Shown here in pieces: positions 26,910 through 36,002 of a stretch of 64,000 nt of DNA; within the stretch, counting starts at the first letter, position 1; each line of letters starts with the position of its first letter. Where the stretch lies: assembly GCA_048268485.1 (NCBI GenBank), contig JBLWVL010000001.1, forward strand, positions 62,001 through 126,000, given 5' to 3'. The notes beneath the pieces are model-generated. The model searched no databases. It was not told where the DNA came from and saw nothing but the letters and a program-made list of their open reading frames with translations. Both the position numbers and the translations under genes were made by a program. Origin of the DNA: Oceanospirillum sp048268485 (GTDB taxonomy: Bacteria > Pseudomonadota > Gammaproteobacteria > Pseudomonadales > Halomonadaceae).

Positions 26910-27773
26910 TTAATCCTTATTAGCCAAGCTGAGATCACGGTGCCTGACCAGTGTTTGCGGGTGCTGATTTTTAAACTTTTCCGCCAGTTGCTCGGCAACA
27001 AAAACAGATCGATGCTGCCCACCTGTGCATCCTATACCGACGGTGATGTAGCTCCGACTACTGGCTATGATGCTGGGGAGCCATTTATCCATAAAACCGG
27101 ATATATCTGAAATCATTGCCCGTACACTGAAGTCCTGCTCCAGAAATTCAATGACAGGCCCGTCCTGGCCTGTAAATCCACGCAGGTGTGTTTCCCAGTA
27201 TGGGTTTGGCAGGCAGCGGACATCAAATATAAAGTCACAATCTTTAGGGGTTCCCCGCTTAAAGCCAAAGGACTGAAACTGAATGGCTACATTTTTCTGG
27301 TGAGAAGCGTTTTCCAGTTGCTGAGTGATGATCTCCCTCAGGTCGTAGATGCTTAGATTGCTGGTATCGACTCTAAGGTCTGCTTGCTCAGCAATAAGTT
27401 CAAGTAAGTTAGCTTCCTGAACTAAAGCTTCGGAGAGAGAAACAGTTTCTGATGAAAGAGGGTGTTTACGCCGGGTTGCGTTGAAACGATCTATCAGGGT
27501 GCCATCATCGGCATCGAGATAGATAATTTTAGGCTCATAGCCTTCAGCTTTCAGCTTATCTATGTGGGGCTGTACGCCTTGTGGATCGGTAACAATATTT
27601 CTTGCATCAATGCTGACAGCAACCATTGGATTCGAATCGGGGAGATTCGATGGCAATTGGCTCAGAAGTCCGATTGGCAGGTTATCGATGGCGAAGTAGC
27701 CCAGATCTTCAAGCACATGCAAAGCGATACTTTTGCCCGATCCGGAGCGACCACTAATAATAACCAGTTTCAT
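26910..27773 (-). CDS. rapZ: RNase adapter protein RapZ
   Basis: Nucleotide-binding RNA adapter, 287 residues, which in E. coli delivers the sRNA GlmZ to RNase E and so controls glucosamine-6-phosphate synthase. Walker A is GRSGSGKS at residues 8-15, Walker B-like IIYLDADD follows, and the RNA-binding C-terminal domain has GCTGGQHRSVFVAEQLA. The gene lies between ptsN and ptsO as in most gammaproteobacteria. Whether GlmY/GlmZ exist here cannot be judged from this window. Confidence 0.96.
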   Translation of the reverse strand: MKLVIISGRSGSGKSIALHVLEDLGYFAIDNLPIGLLSQLPSNLPDSNPMVAVSIDARNIVTDPQGVQPHIDKLKAEGYEPKIIYLDADDGTLIDRFNATRRKHPLSSETVSLSEALVQEANLLELIAEQADLRVDTSNLSIYDLREIITQQLENASHQKNVAIQFQSFGFKRGTPKDCDFIFDVRCLPNPYWETHLRGFTGQDGPVIEFLEQDFSVRAMISDISGFMDKWLPSIIASSRSYITVGIGCTGGQHRSVFVAEQLAEKFKNQHPQTLVRHRDLSLANKD

Positions 27774-27984
27774 GACACATCCCTTTCAGCTTAATCAGTT
27801 TTTTGCTGTGGCTGGCAATCATACAAGGGCTGGATGTAAACATAGCCACAACGGGTGATCCTATCAGTGAAATCTAATCCGTTAAAGAGGTGATGATAGA
27901 CATTGATAAGGTCAGTAGTATGACAACGGACCCTATCAATACGGTGTGATCAGAACGTTATTCACACCGGTTGGGCTCAGGCTG

Positions 27985-28434
27985 TCACTCCTGTATCCAG
28001 AGTTCATACAGATTTTCAGCACCTGCTGCTTCACGTAGCTGGCGACAAAAATCCGGGTCAGAGAATTTTTCTGCCAGTCCGGATAAAAGCTGCAGATGTG
28101 CATCAGTAGCTTCTTCCGGAACAAGCAGAATAAAGACCAAATCAACCGGGCGACCATCAATCGCATCGAAGTCAATTTTGTCTTTAAGACGAATAAACGT
28201 ACCTATGCTTTCCGAGCAGTTTTTTACCCGGCAGTGAGGAATCGCAATACCTTCACCTACACCGGTACTCCCAAGCCGTTCTCTGGAAATAAGGCTATCA
28301 AACACCTCAGTACTTTCCAGGGTCGGAATCTGTTGGGAGATAAACTTGCTGAAGAACTCTAGGAGGCGTTTCTTGCTGCCTCCGGAAACCCCGTCAAGGG
28401 TTCTCGGAGGAGTCAGAACAGAATTGAGTAACAT
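27985..28434 (-). CDS. ptsN: Nitrogen regulatory EIIA protein
   Basis: EIIA-Ntr, the terminal phosphate acceptor of the nitrogen PTS, which in relatives regulates potassium transport, the stringent response and sigma-54 promoters. 149 residues of the fructose/mannitol EIIA type. The phosphorylated histidine is H67 in GIAIPHCRV. The VDLVFILLVPEEATDAHLQLL segment is typical. It lies 22 nt after hpf and is followed by a 211-base gap before rapZ with no gene in it. Confidence 0.95.
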   Translation of the reverse strand: MLLNSVLTPPRTLDGVSGGSKKRLLEFFSKFISQQIPTLESTEVFDSLISRERLGSTGVGEGIAIPHCRVKNCSESIGTFIRLKDKIDFDAIDGRPVDLVFILLVPEEATDAHLQLLSGLAEKFSDPDFCRQLREAAGAENLYELWIQE

Positions 28435-28456
28435 AGATATCAGTTATGCTCAATAA

Positions 28457-28765
28457 TTAGCGGGCTGTCGCACCCTGTTTACGGGCCTGTGCTTTCTCTT
28501 TGTGCTTGATCAGCTGACGATCAATTTTATCTGTCAGCATATCAATAGAGGCATACATATCATCAGCTTCTGCGTTGGCATGCAGGTCTGCACCTGCAAC
28601 GTGCAGGGTCGCCTCAGCAATCTGGCGCTCTTTCTCCAGCTTCAGGACAACCTGAACATTGGTGATGTTGTCAACGTGACGTTCCAGGCGCTCGAATTTA
28701 GTGGAAACATACTCTTGAAGCGCTTCAGTTAATTCCAGATGTTGACCGGTAATATTTAATTGCAT
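28457..28765 (-). CDS. hpf: Ribosome hibernation promoting factor, short form
   Basis: Binds the 30S decoding centre and promotes formation of inactive 100S ribosomes in stationary phase. I use the ATG at 28765 (MQLNITGQHLELTEALQEYV), with AAGGAG 7 nt upstream, giving 102 residues; the longer frame to 28828 has no such site. The sigma-54-modulation/RaiA fold is recognisable from FERLERHVDNITNVQVVL and ADLHANAEADDMYASID. The absence of the long C-terminal domain marks the short form. It lies downstream of rpoN. Confidence 0.95.
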   Translation of the reverse strand: MQLNITGQHLELTEALQEYVSTKFERLERHVDNITNVQVVLKLEKERQIAEATLHVAGADLHANAEADDMYASIDMLTDKIDRQLIKHKEKAQARKQGATAR

Positions 28766-28849
28766 AAATAGCTCCTTATTATTCGCGGTCTTGCCATTTT
28801 GATTGTATCGCTTTTCAGGTATTTGCAAAGCGTTTTTTCTAAATTGATT

Positions 28850-30385
28850 TTAAATCAATTTCTTACGTTCATTTGATGGCGGTATATTCATCGCTTCACG
28901 GTACTTGGCAACAGTACGTCTTGCAACCTTAATACCCTGCTCTGCCAGCATGTTAGCGAGCTTGCTGTCGCTGAAGGGCTTTCTTGGAGGCTCATCTGCA
29001 ATCATTTTCTTAATCATAGCCCGAATTGCTGTGGAGGAGGCTTCTCCGCCAGCTGTTGTGCCGACATGACTTGAGAAAAAGTACTTCAGTTCAAAAATCC
29101 CACGGGGTGTGTGAATATATTTCTGCGTCGTCACCCTGGATATTGTTGACTCATGCATACCAATGGCGTCGGCGATATCATGCAGAACCAAGGGTTTCAT
29201 GCCCTCCTCACCAATTTCAAGAAATGCCTGTTGCCGCTTAACAATTTCAATACCTACCTTAAGCAGGGTTTCATTGCGACTGTGCAGGCTTTTCAGGAAC
29301 CAGCGGGCTTCCTGGAGCTGGTTCTTCATAAAGGTGTTATCGCGACTATTATCGGCGCGCTTTATGAGTCCTGAGTATGCACCATGAATTCTGATCTTAG
29401 GGGCAATATCAGGGTTCAGATCGACCTTCCAGTGATCCTCTTCTCGGGTGACAAACAGGTCCGGTGCTATATATTCTGCATGTTCGGTTGAGATTGATGA
29501 ACCTGGCTTTGGGTTCAGGCTGCGAATCAGTTCAATAATTTCCTGCAGCTCAGGCTCTTTGACTCTAAGCCGGCGCATTAGTTGCGTGAAGTCACGACTG
29601 CCCAGTAAGTCCAGGTACAGTGTAATCAGCTTGCGGGTTTTTTCCAGCAGAAAGGCATTGGCATCCAGAGGCTCCAGCTGGACGAGCAAGCACTCCTGCA
29701 GATCTTTAACAGCACAACCAATCGGATCAAGATGCTGAATAAATCCCTGAACCGCCTGAATGTCCTCTATCTCAAGCTCATATTCTTTGTTCTGGAATTC
29801 TGGTCGGCTTTGCAGGCCCTCATAGATCTCCTCGATAGGGGAGGACAGGTAGCCATCAGGGTCAATACTGTCAATAATCGCTTCAGCGATCATGCGGTCA
29901 CCTGCAGGAAGGCCGGATAGGTTAAGCTGCCATAGCAGATGATCCTGTAAGGTCTCGGTGACAACGCCGCGCTGTTCCAGATAGGAGCCGTCATCATCGC
30001 TGGGAGCTGATGACTGGGTGTAGAGACTCTCCTGATAGACATCATCCCATCCGCTATCGACGGGGAGATCTTCAGGTATCGAGTCTTGCCAGCTATCTTC
30101 AGCGGTGGCTGTATAGCTTTCCAGGTCTGATTCCTGAGACTCAGCAGAGGTATTGCCTTCACTTTCAGGCTTGCTTTGCTCCTCTTTATTACTGTCAGTA
30201 TCGCTCTCAGTTTCGCTACCTGAGTTAAATTCATCCTCAACTTCCAGCATAGGGTTTGATTCAAGAGCTTCCTGAATCTCCTGCTGAAGATCAAGTGTGG
30301 ACAGTTGCAATAGGCGGATCGCCTGCTGCAATTGAGGTGTCATGGTCAGACTTTGACCAATTTTAAGCTGTAAGGCCGGTTTCAT
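28850..30385 (-). CDS. rpoN: RNA polymerase sigma-54 factor
   Basis: Sigma factor for nitrogen, motility and other enhancer-dependent genes, 511 residues. Region I (about 1-50) is Gln/Leu-rich (LQLKIGQSLTMTPQLQQAIRLLQLS), and region II (about 55-130) is strongly acidic. The core-binding and HTH regions follow (ESTISRVTTQKYIHTPRG), and the RpoN box ARRTVAKYREA, which reads the -24 element, is near the C-terminus. It lies 25 nt downstream of lptB, in the widely conserved lpt-rpoN-hpf-ptsN-rapZ-ptsO string. Confidence 0.97.
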   Translation of the reverse strand: MKPALQLKIGQSLTMTPQLQQAIRLLQLSTLDLQQEIQEALESNPMLEVEDEFNSGSETESDTDSNKEEQSKPESEGNTSAESQESDLESYTATAEDSWQDSIPEDLPVDSGWDDVYQESLYTQSSAPSDDDGSYLEQRGVVTETLQDHLLWQLNLSGLPAGDRMIAEAIIDSIDPDGYLSSPIEEIYEGLQSRPEFQNKEYELEIEDIQAVQGFIQHLDPIGCAVKDLQECLLVQLEPLDANAFLLEKTRKLITLYLDLLGSRDFTQLMRRLRVKEPELQEIIELIRSLNPKPGSSISTEHAEYIAPDLFVTREEDHWKVDLNPDIAPKIRIHGAYSGLIKRADNSRDNTFMKNQLQEARWFLKSLHSRNETLLKVGIEIVKRQQAFLEIGEEGMKPLVLHDIADAIGMHESTISRVTTQKYIHTPRGIFELKYFFSSHVGTTAGGEASSTAIRAMIKKMIADEPPRKPFSDSKLANMLAEQGIKVARRTVAKYREAMNIPPSNERKKLI

Positions 30386-30410
30386 AGGTTACGGCTTATT
30401 TCCAAAGTGA

Positions 30411-31136
30411 TTATAACTTGAACTCGTTCCCGAGATAGACATCCCGGACCTGTTGGTTATCCATAATATTCGTTGCATCGCCTTCGGCAATAATCTGCCC
30501 AGCGCTGACGATATAGGCTTTTTCACAGATATCCAAGGTTTCACGAACATTGTGATCTGTGATAAGAACACCAATATTTCGAGCCTTAAGTTGCCGAATA
30601 ATCGACTTGATTTCATTTACTGAAATGGGGTCGACCCCGGCAAATGGTTCATCCAGCAGAATAAATGAGGGTTCTGTGGCTAAGGCTCGGGCAATTTCAA
30701 CCCGGCGACGCTCACCGCCAGACAGACTCATTCCCAGGCTTTTCCGGATATGAGTAATGCTGAATTCGTTGAGCAGGCGTTCCAAATGTTCTTTGCGCTC
30801 TTTTCTGGTGAGGCCTTTACGGGTCTCCAGAATACCAAGAATATTGTCTTCTACAGAAAGCTTACGGAAAATTGACGCTTCCTGAGGTAGATAGCCAACC
30901 CCTTTTTGGGCCCGACCATGCATGGGTAAAGGTGTTATATCTTCACCATCAAGAGTGACGAAGCCGGCATCGGAGCGAACTAAACCGACAATCATATAAA
31001 AAGACGTCGTTTTACCTGCACCATTTGGCCCTAGCAAGCCGACAACCTGGCCCTGGTTAACCTCAAGGCTTATATCTTTGACAACTTGGCGTTTTTTGTA
31101 GCTTTTTGCCAGGTGGCCGGCTTTTAGTGTCTTCAT
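30411..31136 (-). CDS. lptB: LPS export ABC transporter ATP-binding protein LptB
   Basis: Cytoplasmic ATPase of LptB2FGC that extracts lipopolysaccharide from the inner membrane. 241 residues, matching the family. Walker A is GPNGAGKTT, the signature LSGGERRRVEIARAL, Walker B FILLDEPFAGVDP, and the switch ITDHNVRET. The ATG at 31136 overlaps the end of lptA by 4 nt, so they are coupled. The membrane partners LptF and LptG are not in the window, as expected since they usually map elsewhere. Confidence 0.97.
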   Translation of the reverse strand: MKTLKAGHLAKSYKKRQVVKDISLEVNQGQVVGLLGPNGAGKTTSFYMIVGLVRSDAGFVTLDGEDITPLPMHGRAQKGVGYLPQEASIFRKLSVEDNILGILETRKGLTRKERKEHLERLLNEFSITHIRKSLGMSLSGGERRRVEIARALATEPSFILLDEPFAGVDPISVNEIKSIIRQLKARNIGVLITDHNVRETLDICEKAYIVSAGQIIAEGDATNIMDNQQVRDVYLGNEFKL

Positions 31137-31705
31137 TGTGCCTGCTCATCTTTGGTAGGGAGCAGGATGATCTTTACCCGCCCATCCGTTGACTGCCCAT
31201 CCTGTACTTTATTTTGTCCCCATGCCTGAATGCGTTTGCTTTGCAGGTGATAACGGATGCGCTCACCGCTAAACCTATCTAAGCCGTTTTCCAGCTCCGC
31301 TTGCTGGGTTAATTCAACCTGTTGCTCTGATGCCTGGTAGTCAATTTTCATGGCATAAGCCTGTACTATTGGGCTTTCTGGCTTTGGCTGCTGCTGCAGA
31401 TGGACTCGTTCTTTGAGGCCTTCAGCGAAGATTTTATCAATTTCGCCGTCTGGTTTGCGATAAACAGTGATTTTATGGGCTTTGATTCTGAGACTGCCTT
31501 GTTCGATTTCAACTTTGCCAGTGTAAATCGCTATGCCTTGATCAGGGTTAAATTCAGCGTTTTGTGCTAAGACGCTAATGGGTTGCTGAGCGTCATTTTC
31601 CAGAGCTGATGCAGGTGTAAAGGAAAATCCTGTCATGATCAGCAGTAAGAGCCGATAACATGCTTTGGTCAAAAAACGGGATAAATGACGAGTAGGTTGT
31701 GCCAT
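31133..31705 (-). CDS. lptA: LPS transport periplasmic bridge protein LptA
   Basis: Periplasmic beta-jellyroll protein that oligomerises into the bridge carrying LPS to the outer membrane. 190 residues with a long signal peptide (cleavage likely after SFTPASA, near residue 35). The OstA-like domain is recognised from ISVLAQNAEFNPDQGIAIYTGKVEIEQGSLRIKAHKITVY and from GLDRFSGERIRYHLQS. It starts 2 nt after lptC and overlaps lptB. Confidence 0.93.
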   Translation of the reverse strand: MAQPTRHLSRFLTKACYRLLLLIMTGFSFTPASALENDAQQPISVLAQNAEFNPDQGIAIYTGKVEIEQGSLRIKAHKITVYRKPDGEIDKIFAEGLKERVHLQQQPKPESPIVQAYAMKIDYQASEQQVELTQQAELENGLDRFSGERIRYHLQSKRIQAWGQNKVQDGQSTDGRVKIILLPTKDEQAQ

Positions 31706-31707
31706 GT

Positions 31708-32370
31708 TTATTTATCCTGTTGTGGTTCCGGTATATTGGTTTTTTGAATCAGAGGCAGGTTTTGCTTCTGGTAAAGACTTCTGACCTGGCTTTTAAGGAT
31801 GATCTGGTTTGTGGCCAGATCAGCAAACAAGCCTATGGCGGAAGTAGTCCCTTCCTGAGTGATAATCTCGACGGGCTTGTCTGTTACTACCTGATTTTTG
31901 TCCATATCAATATTCAGTTGCCCTGTACTCAGCTGCATATCGACAGAGGGCTCTATAGTTGCATCCGGCAGATAGTCTGCAGATATTTGCCAGACTATAA
32001 CATTTTGATTTAATTGAAAATGACTGCCATCACCTTCGACTAAACCTGAATCGGCCATTGCTTGCCATTGAGGTATACCGGTACTCCCATAACTGATGAT
32101 CTTTGGGTTTATCAGTGCGGTTTCTTCGGTATCAGGGTAGTGCAGCAGGCGCTCACTATTAAGTGAACGGCTTAATACACCATTGGTACCATATTCCAGA
32201 AAGGTGCTGTTAACCGTGTAGTAGTCCGGCTCAGATGGCGCATCGGGTACATCGGAAAAAAGGTCAAAAGACTGGGGGCGTTGTACATCAAGAAAATGCA
32301 CTGCAACGCCCAGTACCATAAGACCGATAAGGCTGATAAAACGCTTTTTCAGACGTTTACCAAATAGCAT
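31708..32370 (-). CDS. lptC: LPS export protein LptC
   Basis: Bitopic inner-membrane protein that links LptB2FG to LptA. I prefer the ATG at 32370 (MLFGKRLKKRF), 2 nt after the kdsC stop; a TTG at 32379 would add three residues. One membrane helix (about residues 12-28, FISLIGLMVLGVAVHFL) is followed by a periplasmic beta domain of about 190 residues. YTVNSTFLEYGTNGVLSRSL corresponds to the family start of that domain. Part of the kdsC-lptC-lptA-lptB unit. Confidence 0.9.
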   Translation of the reverse strand: MLFGKRLKKRFISLIGLMVLGVAVHFLDVQRPQSFDLFSDVPDAPSEPDYYTVNSTFLEYGTNGVLSRSLNSERLLHYPDTEETALINPKIISYGSTGIPQWQAMADSGLVEGDGSHFQLNQNVIVWQISADYLPDATIEPSVDMQLSTGQLNIDMDKNQVVTDKPVEIITQEGTTSAIGLFADLATNQIILKSQVRSLYQKQNLPLIQKTNIPEPQQDK

Positions 32371-32372
32371 TT

Positions 32373-32912
32373 TCAGCAACCCAGAATATAGTGGTCAAGG
32401 GCATCCTGGAGTGTTCCCTGGGCCTGCATGATAAAGTCACAAACTTCACGAACGGCGCCCTGACCTCCTTTACGATTGGTGCACATGTCCGCATGCTGAA
32501 CCATATACTCCGGCGCATTGGGTACGGTAATACCCAGTCCAGAGGCTTTGATTGCCGCTAAATCTGGTAGGTCATCGCCACAATAGGCTATTTGTCCCCA
32601 GTCCAGGTGCTTGTTTTTCTTAACTGTTTTCAAGACAGCCAATTTATCTTCACGGCCCTGAAACAAGGTTTTAATTCCCAGTGCCTGGGCCCGTTGCTCA
32701 ACCATTTTAGAGCGGCGGCCTGTAATAATTGCGACTTCAACACCGCTGGCCTGCAGCATTTTGATGCCATGGCCATCAAGGCTGTTGAATACCTTGCTCT
32801 CACTGCCATCGGCATGAAAGTAAAGGCTACCATCCGTGAGCACACCATCAACGTCCAGTGCCAGAAGTCGGACAGAACGGGCTTTATCTTTAGGTGTGTC
32901 GGTATATGACAT
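32373..32912 (-). CDS. kdsC: 3-deoxy-D-manno-octulosonate 8-phosphate phosphatase KdsC
   Basis: HAD-family phosphatase releasing Kdo from Kdo-8-phosphate for lipid A core assembly. The ATG at 32912 (MSYTDTPKDK) has GGAG 8 nt upstream and gives 179 residues. HAD motif I is LALDVDGVLTDG with both aspartates; motif II AIITGRRS and motif III/IV YCGDDLPDLAAIKASGL are intact. The KGGQGAVREVCD loop before the C-terminus is typical of KdsC. It is the gene after kdsD (92 nt gap), so consecutive Kdo steps are encoded together. Confidence 0.96.
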   Translation of the reverse strand: MSYTDTPKDKARSVRLLALDVDGVLTDGSLYFHADGSESKVFNSLDGHGIKMLQASGVEVAIITGRRSKMVEQRAQALGIKTLFQGREDKLAVLKTVKKNKHLDWGQIAYCGDDLPDLAAIKASGLGITVPNAPEYMVQHADMCTNRKGGQGAVREVCDFIMQAQGTLQDALDHYILGC

Positions 32913-33004
32913 AAGAAGCTCCAAAAATGGCTCTGAATTCTGTGCTTTGACAGAAGGGCTTTATATTTAGGTTTGAGTCACGCGAGGTCCGATTAACGAC
33001 CGGT

Positions 33005-33970
33005 TTAAATAACGCCCGCCCGTAGCAAGTCATGCATATTAAGAGCACCAACAGGGCGGTTGTCAGTGTCTGTGACTAATAGCGCATTAATTTTTTTCTG
33101 CTGCATAATCTCTACCGCTTCGGCAGCAAGTTGCTCTGCGGAAACTGTTACAGGGCTGACTGTCATTACATCATCCACCAGGACCTTGTGGATATCTAAA
33201 CCTTGGTCTAGTGTCCGGCGAAGGTCGCCATCGGTATAGATACCAGACAGCTGGCCCTGTTCCGAAACAACGCCTGCCATGCCGAGCCCTTTCTGGGTTA
33301 TTTCCAGTAAAACCGTTTGTAAGGCTGTGCCCGCTTTAACCAACGGCAGGCGATCTCCTGAATGCATGATGTCGGCTACTTTCAGAAGCAGGCGACGCCC
33401 CAGGCTGCCACCAGGGTGTGAAAATGCAAAATCCTCTGGACTGAACCCTCGTGCTTCAAGCAAAGCGATAGCCAGTGCATCACCCATAACCAATGCTGCA
33501 GTGGTGCTGGAGGTCGGTGCCAGGTCTAACGGACAGGCTTCCTGTTTTATATCAATCAGCAGGTGAGCTTCTGAGAACTTTGCCAGTGTTGAGCTCTTTG
33601 ATCCGGTAATACTGATTAGAGGGATTGCCTGGCGCTTCAGAAGAGGCAGAAGCGTGGTAACCTCAGAGGTTTCGCCTGAGTTGGACAAGGCAATAACGAC
33701 ATCTCCACGAGTGATCATGCCCAGGTCACCATGGCTTGCTTCACCGGGATGAACAAAAAAAGCCGGAGTGCCTGTTGAAGCCAGCGTGGCCGCAATTTTA
33801 TTACCAATATGGCCGGATTTTCCCATGCCGGTGACAACAACTCTGCCCGTGCAATTTAATAGTAACTCGCAGGCATTCGTGAAGTTTACATCGAGATGGC
33901 GCGCCTGAGCGGTAACCGCCTCGGCCTCCAGCTTGATGGTTCGCTGTGCGGAGGTAATGTAGTCATGCAT
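33005..33970 (-). CDS. kdsD: Arabinose-5-phosphate isomerase KdsD
   Basis: Converts ribulose-5-phosphate to arabinose-5-phosphate, the first committed step to Kdo. 321 residues: an SIS sugar-isomerase domain (about 30-180, GMGKSGHIGNKIAATLAS and SNSGETSEV) followed by two CBS domains (about 205-321, VADIMHSGDRLP and VDDVMTVSPVTV). The metal/substrate-binding segment HPGEASHGDLGMI is intact. It begins 13 nt after yrbG and precedes kdsC. Confidence 0.95.
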   Translation of the reverse strand: MHDYITSAQRTIKLEAEAVTAQARHLDVNFTNACELLLNCTGRVVVTGMGKSGHIGNKIAATLASTGTPAFFVHPGEASHGDLGMITRGDVVIALSNSGETSEVTTLLPLLKRQAIPLISITGSKSSTLAKFSEAHLLIDIKQEACPLDLAPTSSTTAALVMGDALAIALLEARGFSPEDFAFSHPGGSLGRRLLLKVADIMHSGDRLPLVKAGTALQTVLLEITQKGLGMAGVVSEQGQLSGIYTDGDLRRTLDQGLDIHKVLVDDVMTVSPVTVSAEQLAAEAVEIMQQKKINALLVTDTDNRPVGALNMHDLLRAGVI

Positions 33971-33983
33971 GAAGTGGTCTCCG

Positions 33984-34943
33984 TCAGATTGCAGCCAGGT
34001 AAACGGTATAGAGGTAGCCGAGATAAATGATGCTTAAAATGCCACCTTCCAAACGATTAAGTTTACCTTTTTTACGCATAATGATGATGAGCGCAGCAAC
34101 CAGGGCGGTAAGCCCTGCCATGGTGAGATAGTCACGGCTCATTACATCAGGGGCAATAGCGACCGTTGCAAAGAAGCCTGGAACCGGCAATACGGCGAGC
34201 AGGTTGAAAATGTTAGAGCCAACAACGTTACCCAAAGCAATTTCATGGTGACGTTTAAGCGCGCTGGCAACACTTGCTGCCAGTTCTGGAAGGCTGGTGC
34301 CTATGGCAACGATGGTCAGGCCGATAATAACATCACTGATACCAAAAGATGTTGCGATGTTAATAGCTCCCCAAACAAGCATGCGTGAACTGCCAATCAG
34401 AAGTGCCAAGCCTAGTAGCAGCCAGAAAACAGCTTTTCCTTGGGGCATATCCGGGATCTCTTCATCCTGGTCTGCCATCGAATCAGAGTCACCTTTAAAT
34501 AACCACAGCAGGCTGAGTACGAGAGCTGCGACCAGAATCAGAGAGTCAATAAGAGTGATCTGCCCGTCGATCATAACCGCACCGGCCAGGAGTGTAATGC
34601 CCAGCAGCAAAGGAATTTCTTTACGCATCAGCTTCATATTGATGGGCAGAGGCGCAATTAATGCTGTAATACCTAGGACAAGACCTATATTGGCAATATT
34701 TGATCCTAACGCATTGCCTACGGCAAGCCCCGGATTGCCTCCGATAGCGGCGATAGCCGATACCAGTATTTCAGGCGCAGAGGTCCCGATTGAGACGATG
34801 GTCATACCGATCAGCATGGGCGACATGCCAAGATTTTTTGCTGTTGCAGCTGCGCCGGCAATAAATCGGTCGGCACTCCAAACCAGCAGGGCTAAGCCAA
34901 TAATCAAGGCAGCTATTGAAAAGGGGAGTGTTTCGGGAATCAT
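33984..34943 (-). CDS. yrbG: Calcium/sodium antiporter, YrbG family
   Basis: Inner-membrane cation/Ca2+ exchanger of 319 residues with about ten membrane segments. Two inverted alpha-repeats are seen, each with the ion-binding signature: IGMTIVSIGTSAPEI near residue 45 and IGLTIVAIGTSLPEL near residue 205. A hydrophilic acidic loop near residues 150-168 (GDSDSMADQDEEIPD) separates the halves. It leads the yrbG-kdsD-kdsC-lptCAB operon and diverges from mlaF, as in E. coli. Confidence 0.93.
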   Translation of the reverse strand: MIPETLPFSIAALIIGLALLVWSADRFIAGAAATAKNLGMSPMLIGMTIVSIGTSAPEILVSAIAAIGGNPGLAVGNALGSNIANIGLVLGITALIAPLPINMKLMRKEIPLLLGITLLAGAVMIDGQITLIDSLILVAALVLSLLWLFKGDSDSMADQDEEIPDMPQGKAVFWLLLGLALLIGSSRMLVWGAINIATSFGISDVIIGLTIVAIGTSLPELAASVASALKRHHEIALGNVVGSNIFNLLAVLPVPGFFATVAIAPDVMSRDYLTMAGLTALVAALIIIMRKKGKLNRLEGGILSIIYLGYLYTVYLAAI

Positions 34944-35059
34944 AAGGCCTGTTTAATTCTGTTGAGTGTCGGGGGGCAATTAAAGAAGTTACGGTGGCTG
35001 AATGCAAGTCTGAAATTGTGAAACGTGCGTATAGAGTTGTAATGTAAGAGGAGCATAAA

Positions 35060-35087
35060 TTGATAAAGCGATCAATAAAACGATACT
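35060..35087 (+). promoter_or_regulatory. Candidate sigma-70 promoter of mlaFEDCB
   Basis: TTGATA (35060-35065) and GATACT (35082-35087) are separated by 16 bases, about 90 bases before the mlaF start. The surrounding sequence is AT-rich. Matches are four to five of six at each box. Confidence 0.35.
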
Positions 35088-35177
35088 GATTAATATGAAA
35101 GCTGTATTTCTTTGCCCTCTACGGTAAAGTTCTGCCTTCTTAAAATTGCACATTTCGTACAGGGTTTCTTATTTTAT

Positions 35178-36002
35178 ATGTCTGATACTGCCAATTTGGT
35201 GAAGATCAACGAGCTCACATTTCTGCGTGAGAAACGTGCGATTTTTTCAGAGCTGAGTCTGCGTATACCTAAAGGGAAAATCACAGCGATTATTGGGCCT
35301 AGCGGAACAGGTAAAACCACATTGCTGCGCCTGATAGGTGGGCAGTTGACGCCTGATCAGGGTGATGTTGTTGTTGATGGACTCTCTGTACCGGGCTTAA
35401 GTCGTAAGCAGCTGTTTGAACTTCGTCAGCGAATGGGGATGCTTTTCCAGAGTGGTGCACTTTTTTCAGAGTTGAATGTTTTTGAAAACGTGGCTTTTCC
35501 TTTGCGGGTCCATACGTCGTTACCAGACGATATGATACGGGATCTGGTACTGATTAAGCTTGAGTCCGTTGGTCTGCGTGGTGCCCGTGATTTAATGCCT
35601 TCAGAGCTTTCTGGTGGTATGGGCAGACGTGTAGCCCTGGCTCGCGCTATTGCATTGGACCCTGAGCTTATGATGTATGATGAGCCCTTTGTGGGTCAGG
35701 ATCCCATAACACTTGGAGTTCTGGTGAAGCTGATTCGCCAGTTGAATGATGCACTCAATATGACAACAGTGCTTGTTTCCCATGATATTGATGAGTGCCT
35801 GAGTATTGCTGATCATGTTTGTGTGCTCAGTGGCGGCAAAGTATTGGTGGAAGGAACCCCTGAAGAAATTCTTAAAAGTGATCTGGCTGAAGTAAAGCAG
35901 TTTATACAGGGGTTGCCGGATGGTCCGGTGCCTTTCAGATATCCGGCGAATGATTTTGCTGAGGATATTCTATTCGCAGGAAAGGGTGGGGTGTCAGTTT
36001 AA
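35178..36002 (+). CDS. mlaF: Phospholipid transport ATP-binding protein MlaF
   Basis: ATPase of the Mla system, which keeps phospholipids out of the outer leaflet of the outer membrane. The ATG at 35178 (MSDTANLVKINELTFLRE) gives 274 residues; an earlier in-frame ATG at 35112 adds unrelated residues. Walker A is GPSGTGKTT, the signature LSGGMGRRVALARAI, Walker B LMMYDEPFVGQDP and the switch LVSHDIDE. The C-terminal extension (about 245-274) is where MlaB docks in E. coli. Its stop overlaps the mlaE start by one base. Confidence 0.95.
   Translation: MSDTANLVKINELTFLREKRAIFSELSLRIPKGKITAIIGPSGTGKTTLLRLIGGQLTPDQGDVVVDGLSVPGLSRKQLFELRQRMGMLFQSGALFSELNVFENVAFPLRVHTSLPDDMIRDLVLIKLESVGLRGARDLMPSELSGGMGRRVALARAIALDPELMMYDEPFVGQDPITLGVLVKLIRQLNDALNMTTVLVSHDIDECLSIADHVCVLSGGKVLVEGTPEEILKSDLAEVKQFIQGLPDGPVPFRYPANDFAEDILFAGKGGVSV

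Noticed and set aside
27640..27665. TTCGAATC-like sequence resembling a tRNA T-loop
   Set aside because: It lies inside rapZ and no cloverleaf can be formed around it; no tRNA gene is seen anywhere in the window.
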